NCBI GenBank assembly: GCA_010909725.1 | Contig: JAACMV010000016.1 | Coordinates: 248,001-312,000 of the forward strand | DNA length: 64,000 nucleotides | Direction of reading: 5' to 3' | From: Picochlorum sp. 'celeri' | Taxonomy: Eukaryota > Chlorophyta > Trebouxiophyceae | Shown here: piece by piece, positions 58,318-64,000 of the stretch | Layout of the letters: each line of letters begins with the position of its first letter | How positions within the stretch are numbered: the first letter of the stretch is position 1 | The notes under the pieces: generated by a model | The model's database searches: none | What the model saw: the letters and a program-made list of their open reading frames with translations, nothing else | What the model was told of the DNA's origin: nothing | Made by a program: the position numbers and the translations under genes

Positions 58318-59847
58318 ATGTCCTTGAGACCAGTTTCCCAAGTACGATCCCAGTGGATACCACAGCAGGCAGGGACGCTTTGTGGGGCAATTAGTTGCAA
58401 CCCAATCACTTTTTCTCAATCAAGATTTCGTAACTGTCAACGCGGATCGGAGAGCGCACCAAGGAAATATACTTTGCGGTGCGCTGCAAGTGGTGAATCT
58501 GAGGACCCAGTAGCAGATGTGACACCGCGGGCTGTTTCATCGGCCAGTGAGATTGGCGGAGCAGCTTCCATCAAGGTATGTACATGTTCTATCTGGGTGG
58601 AACCAGGGGACTATTATTGTGCATTGCTGACGTATGGGTGTGTGTACAGGTGCTTGGAGTTGGAGGAGGAGGATCAAATGCTGTCAATCGAATGTTTTCC
58701 ACAGACAGTATTGTTGGGGTAGACTTTTTGATCATGAATACTGATGCACAAGCCTTGGAGACATCACCTGTTGAGGCTGGGAATAAATTTCAGATCGGGG
58801 ACAAATTAACCAGGGGGCTGGGAGCAGGAGGCAACCCAATGGTGGGACAGAAGGCTGCTCAGGAGAGTAAAGCGCTGATTCAGGAAGCTGTGGCAGGATC
58901 TGATATGGTCTTTATAACGGTATGTCGCGATTAGTGTGGAATTCTGGTGCATGTTGGGTGAGTGCTGTGCATACTATTGCTTCTTCTTTTCTGTGAACGC
59001 AGGCTGGAATGGGTGGAGGAACTGGTAGTGGTGCGGCCCCTGTTGTGGCAGGTATTGCGAAAAGTTTGGGGATCTTGACAGTAGCTATTGTGACAACCCC
59101 ATTTTCATTTGAGGGTCGCCTTCGAAGGCAGCAAGCACTTGAGGCTATTGAGGAACTCAGAAAGTCCGTCGACACATTGATTATTATTCCAAATGATAAA
59201 CTTTTGGAGACTGTGGATTCTAATTTGCCCATGACAGAGGCATTTAGGGCAGCTGATGATGTGTTGCGATCTGGTGTGAGGGGCATCTCTGATATCATCA
59301 CAGTTCCTGGCCTTGTGAATGTCGATTTTGCTGATGTCAAGGCCATTATGCTGGGAGCGGGGACTTCGTTGATGGGAGAGGGAAGAGCGTCAGGCAAAAC
59401 TCGTGCTCGTGATGCAGCACTGGCAGCGCTTTCCTCTCCGCTTTTGGATGTAGGTGTCGAGAGGGCAACTGGTATTGTTTGGAATATTACTGGACCTCCT
59501 GATATGAGTTTATTCGAGGTATGTTTGATACACAAAGTACTGTCTCAATTGATTGTGAATTGACGGGCATTTCATTGATGTAGGTAAATGAGGCAGCAGA
59601 AATCATCTATGAATTGGTCGACCCTCAGGCCAACTTGATTTTCGGTGCAGTGGTGGACCCCAAGATGAGCCAGGAAGTCCACATTACTTTGATTGCGACA
59701 GGATTCGGCAAGAATCAAGAGAGTGCATCCCGCCAGTCTTCATCAGTGCCCCAAGCACCTGAGCCACAAAGGCCAATAGTTGAGAGACCATCTGGCTCGT
59801 CATCACCAATCAAAGTACCTGATTTCCTAAGAAGGCAGCAAAATTAA
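58318..59847 (+). CDS. FTSZ: Plastid division protein FtsZ
   Basis: FtsZ is a tubulin-like GTPase that forms the plastid division ring. Exons are 58318..58575, 58650..58919, 59003..59518 and 59584..59847, giving 435 aa. Introns are 74, 83 and 65 nt, all with GTATGT donors. A Ser/Arg-rich transit peptide (about 1-60) precedes [24 protein letters not shown] and the GTP-binding [24 protein letters not shown] follows. The C-terminus keeps the short conserved tail KVPDFLRRQ, as in FtsZ2 and bacterial FtsZ, used for membrane-tether binding. TGTAA at 59899 follows the stop. Confidence 0.97.
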
Positions 59848-60007
59848 TGGCCGATAAATCTATGTATACTTGCGCAAGTTTGACTACTTCTGACCATTTG
59901 TAACGAAACTCTGTTTGACCTCTAATCTCCCTCATCTGACCTGTGAGAGTGGCCCGTCAGGCTGATTTCATAACTCATTATCAAAATTCCGTTTCACCTC
60001 ATCCACA

Positions 60008-61742
60008 ATGATACAGCCAAGTCTCCAATACAAAAATGTACAGTGCAGATCTCTTCGCCAGGACAGGGCAAGCTGTCAACTGAGCACCAAGCCAGCCACA
60101 AAAAGAGATATGAAGGCCGTCATAGTTGGTGGGGGCATCTCAGGGCTATTATCCGCACACATATTGGCTACATACTGCGATTCTATTGTAATGATTGATA
60201 AAGATGAACTTTTGACTGCTCCAAGGGTTGGATGGAACCCATTATCTGAAGTGAGTATAAATATCTGATGAATGGGACGGTGATTTTCAAGATGTAACAA
60301 GTCGTAATTTATATACAGAGTCTTTCTTGGAGGCGAGGAGTCCCACAGATTTGCCAACCACATCAATTGACGGCTGGAGGAGCGATGGCTTTGGATTACC
60401 TCCTTCCTGGGTTCCATGATGAAGTTGTCTCTTTGGGTGGCATCGATCTTGATCTTGGACAGCAGGTGCATTACTTTGACCATCACGATGTATACCCAAG
60501 ATTCAAGTCTAATTTACGTGGTTTAGGGGTGAGTAGGCCCTTTCTGGAACAATGTTTGAGGGATAGAGTTTTTGCTGAGCATGAAGGCAAGTTGGTCTTC
60601 ATGCAAGATGCTATGAAAGACATAACCATGGATGATCATCAGGTTTCAGGGATACTATTGGAGAGTGGAAAATATTTAAAATGTGACATATGCATTGACG
60701 CATCTGGAAGAAGTTCTATACTTCCAAAGCTACTGCGCAAGAAAGGACTCCAGGGACCGGAGAAAGAATCAGTTGATGCGAGGATCAAGTCAGCCAGCAG
60801 ATTGGTCTGCATGCCTGATGACTTCAAAGAAGTGCGCACCTATGTTCGATAATGATAACGTCAAAATTTCATTTAAAACTAACTTTTTTCGCGCAGGATT
60901 GGAGGTTGCTGGTGATCAAGAGTCTCCCTGATGGCACCAAAGGTGGTAGCCTGTTGCCAATGGAAGGGAATGTATGGCAAGTGACCCTGGCCGAGGCAGG
61001 AAGAAAGGAGGATATTCCAATGACAGATGAAGGATTCTTATCTTTCTGTAAAAGTTTACCGGATAAAACGATGTATGAGGCATTAAAAGCATCGAAGCCG
61101 ATAACAAAGGTGATGAAGTACCAGGCAATGAGAAATGAGAGGCTCTTGTACAATGAGATTCTACTCCCTGAAGGTTTATTGCCTGTCGGAGACTCGATCC
61201 AGAGGTTGAACCCCATTTACGGTCAGGTAAAACACTGAAGTAATGTGAGCACATTAATGCGATCAAAATGAGGATAACGCTATTCTGTTGCTGTAGGGCA
61301 TGACTGCTGCAGCCCAAGGCATTATTCTATTATCCGAATGCCTGGATGAGTCTCAGACAGCAAGCACGAATCAAGATTTTCTCTCTAAAGCATCACATTT
61401 GTACTTGAAAAGGATTTTTAAACACCTTGAAGAGTCTTGGAAGCTTGCAACTGCTTCTGATTTGAGGTGTGGAATGATTATTGTCAATGAAATCCTTAAA
61501 ACAAGTCCTGATTCTCCACGTATCAATCATGCAGATTCCCTGACACAATTTGCCATGGAGTGAAATCCAACGAAATTTCAAACATAGATAAATATATCAC
61601 AGACAAGCTGTTGAGCCAAGCACAGAAGGATCCCAAACTGTACCAAAAGCTCCTTGAAGTAGCCCACTTTGTTAAACCTGCAAAAGAACTCCTGTTGGAC
61701 CCATACGTATGGTATATCATCACCAAAAGATTGATTGATTAA
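60008..61742 (+). CDS. FAD-dependent monooxygenase-like oxidoreductase
   Basis: This is a flavoprotein of the UbiH/PHBH-like group; the substrate is unknown. Exons are 60008..60250, 60319..60831, 60897..61226, 61297..61519 and 61588..61742, giving 487 aa. The N-terminal 35 residues look like an organelle presequence. The FAD motif is AVIVGGGISGLLSA, followed by VPQICQPHQL, SRPFLEQCLRDRV and DASGRSS. The GD motif is LLPVGDSIQRLNPIYGQGMT. What looks like a frameshift near 61560 is a 68-nt intron whose removal restores KYITDKLLSQAQKDPKLYQK. Donors are varied (GTGAGT, GTGCGC, GTAAAA, GTATCA). The stop is 5 bp from the MTR4 stop. Confidence 0.87.
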
Positions 61743-61747
61743 GCTCT

Positions 61748-64000
61748 CTAAATGTATAATGAGGCAGCAAATGGAAGGCCTTTTCGAATGCTCTCTTTGC
61801 TCTTTCTGAATCTCTCAGAGAGGCCAGTGTCACCAACCACCTGTGCTGCTAGATCCAAGCTATCCATTAGCTCGTATAGTCTCCTTAATGCCCTATATTA
61901 ATTTACTCATATATGAAAAGATTTCTGATTTTGCAAGCAGGTAAAATGCAACTCTGGTAATCCAACGCACCTAACAATGCTACCTTCAAACACATCGGTG
62001 GCATCGCACACCGTTTGAAAAGGCATTCCTTTGCTCCACAGATAGACGACCTCCATGAGAGTCGGTCGAAACTGATCTACATACTTATCCTCTACACAGC
62101 AGTATGAAAATATAGTTACTATTATGTAGGACAAGATGCCAGGTCAACTTATGTGAACATACTATCCAATTCCATTTCTAGCTTGCATTCTGTTGATACA
62201 TTGAATATATGGTCTGCAACCTGTCTCAGCCTCACAAGCGCATTACTCAGTCGAAGCGGCAATTTTGGACTCCCCTGCATGAAATAGAAAATGTATATAC
62301 GATGGAGTATTTTGATTTTCCAGCTTCCAATCTTGCTGTCATACCTGAGAATTTTCCACTGGCACCATGCATGATAGAAGTGAGGCCAATTCATGCTCAT
62401 CTAGTGAGCCAAAAGTCCCGTCAAACATGAGCTCTGTGATCAGAAGTTCATCACCTGTATCAATTTGACTAGCCGCCCTACCTTTCAAGGTCACTGTGTC
62501 ATCTTCATCAATGTAACCAAGTTTACGAAGAACGTCTTTCCTTTGTTTGAATTCCTCTTCAAACTTTTTTAGTGGGGATCTAGATATCTCAAGCTCTTTC
62601 TTTGACGCAATGTTCTGCAGTTGTGCTGCTTCTCTTAACTGTACTGAAAGACCCTGCCCATATTTCTCCTGCAAGTGTTGGAATATATTGTCAGTGTATC
62701 GATTACTCATGAGGAATGGTATCACCTGCCACACCTCTAAAATTTCTATTCGAGAAGCTACTTGCTTCTCCTCATCTAAGATCTTTTCTAACTCTTTGGT
62801 ATCTCTCTCAACCACATTGAAATCTGCCAAAGGATCTAACTGAGGTAGCTTTTGAGCAGGGTATTTGCTCATAAGAGACTTCAAAGTATTCTTGACGCTC
62901 TTTTTCGCCTTTATATCCTTCAAATTAGAGGGAAGCGTGATTCTCAGACAACTGATTTCAGAAATGCTAGGCAGAGGAACAGGAACTACAAGCATTGAGC
63001 TACGTGTATCCTCAAAAGAGCAGGGAAATGTTGAATTTCCATCAATGGCACAACACAGCATAACGTCTGCTACATAATTCTTTGGATCTGAAATTTGAGA
63101 ATCCTCGATCCTTCGCAATCGAAGAAGAACCCCATAATGCCAGTCTGTATCACCAGCATATACCCTGACAATCCTACCTGGGCGGAGAAGATGCAAGCAA
63201 GCATTTGGATTCAAAAGATAGCCCATTTTTCTTTTCTGAACTTCCCTAAAAAGCCTTTGATTCTCAGTAAACTCTTCAATCTCCTCTTGGGATAGAGTCA
63301 GTGCTTTTGCCTTTTCTCTGATACTGTCTACCTCACTCTGTATGTTTGGCACCGCCTGCTCATGCTGAAACTGTTGGAAAGACTTTGAAATGACATATTC
63401 CATATCATCTTTTCTACCCAAAGATCTGCTTCTAATTAGATTCAGCAACGTGTAATAGGACAATTTGAATGATGAGTTCAAACGAGATGCTTCACCCTTG
63501 AGCATCTCCTTGCAGTCAGCCTTTGTCAAATTCTGATCAATCATCAACATGGTAAAACCACGGTCGTCTTTTCCTCTTCGCCCAGCTCTACCACTCATTT
63601 GAATATACTCACCACTAGACAGTGGTCGTGTCATCTGACCATCCCACTTGGTTAAAGATGTGAAAACAACAGTTTTGGCAGGCATGTTCAAGCCCATGGC
63701 AAATGTTTCTGTCGAGAAGAGACACTTGACCAAGTTCTCTTGAAATAACAATTCAACTATTTCTTTAAGAATCGGTAAAAGTCCAGAATGGTGAACTCCT
63801 ACGCCTCTCAGGAGCATAGGTAGCATCGATTCAATACAAGGCAAGTTTCTATCCTGCTCATCTAGACACTGCAGAGCAGCATCAAATATGCTCTGGACAG
63901 CCGCCTTCTCTTCTTCTGAGTTCAAATCAATCAAATCATCTGGTTCATCACTCTTTTGCTTTTTCTTTTGCGGACATGCAATAAATTGCGCATAGGCTTC
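61748..64000 (-). CDS. MTR4: MTR4-type exosome RNA helicase (5' partial)
   Basis: MTR4 is the Ski2-like helicase that feeds RNA to the nuclear exosome. Visible exons on the minus strand are 64000..62345 (open at the window edge), 62274..62163, 62091..61971 and 61892..61748. Introns are 70, 71 and 78 nt. The helicase C-terminal half shows RGVGVHHSGLLPILKE, FSTETFAMGLNMPAKTVVF and QMSGRAGRRGKDDRG. The beta-barrel arch region then the DSHCT domain follow, with the late motifs VVYLWSKGMPF, FEGSIVRALRRLYELMD and the family-final FAASLYI. DEVH and Walker A motifs lie beyond the window. Confidence 0.94.

Noticed and set aside
61520..61587. Apparent frameshift or pseudogene break in the FAD monooxygenase
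   Set aside because: A 68-nt segment with GTATCA donor and CATAG acceptor restores the frame, has the standard intron length, and yields the expected C-terminal helix.

Overview
The window is nuclear DNA of a compact, plastid-bearing eukaryote. It carries eukaryote-only genes (TAF6, cullin-4, haspin, PIG-C, UTP15, VPS26, spliceosomal and cytosolic ribosomal proteins), all interrupted by very short spliceosomal introns. It also carries nuclear genes for plastid proteins: FAD6-type desaturase, DXS, FtsZ and a bacterial-type ribosomal protein S1. A plant-type MSH1 with a C-terminal GIY-YIG domain, an RWP-RK factor, FAD6, and frequent TGTAA just after stop codons (the green-algal poly(A) signal) point to a green alga. 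The species cannot be named from this.

I reconstructed 41 protein genes and 58 introns by hand from reading frames, splice sites and family knowledge. Most introns are 61-97 nt. Those of ribosomal protein genes are mostly longer, up to 263 nt. Donors follow GTRYGT rather than GTRAGT (+4 is a pyrimidine in 47 of 58). Four genes have a first exon that is only the ATG. Genes are packed tightly, with convergent stop codons as close as 5 bp. I saw no tRNA, rRNA, transposon, CRISPR array or organellar insertion.

Layout. 1-14 kb: DCC1 (cohesin loading; 5' end outside the window), TAF6, RPL28, a HotDog thioesterase, a signal-peptide cytochrome b5, a secreted-type amine oxidase, VPS26, COQ5, a possible beta-barrel protein and the peroxisomal multifunctional beta-oxidation enzyme. 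14-28 kb: MSH1, PP1, an ankyrin protein, a catalytically dead-looking LpxC, RPA-interacting protein, CNX2 and MSH2. 28-41 kb: a small hypothetical, PIG-C, PP6, CUL4, ribosomal protein S1, FAD6, UTP15 and DXS. 41-46.5 kb: an RWP-RK factor and a full-length ABCB transporter. 46.7-54.3 kb: a run rich in RNA genes (WBP11, mitoferrin, uS3, U2B''/U1A, SPF30, eS25, eL30). 54.3-64 kb: haspin, an FHA protein, bL12, FtsZ, an FAD monooxygenase and MTR4 (5' end outside the window).

The genes are mostly housekeeping. Chromosome biology (DCC1, MSH1, MSH2, RPAIN, haspin), pre-mRNA splicing (WBP11, U2B'', SPF30) and plastid function (S1, FAD6, DXS, FtsZ) are well represented, but I see no operon-like pathway cluster. 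The best leads are the LpxC homologue that has lost two of three metal ligands and a catalytic His, the splice-site and start-codon-exon pattern, and the compact shared 3' ends.
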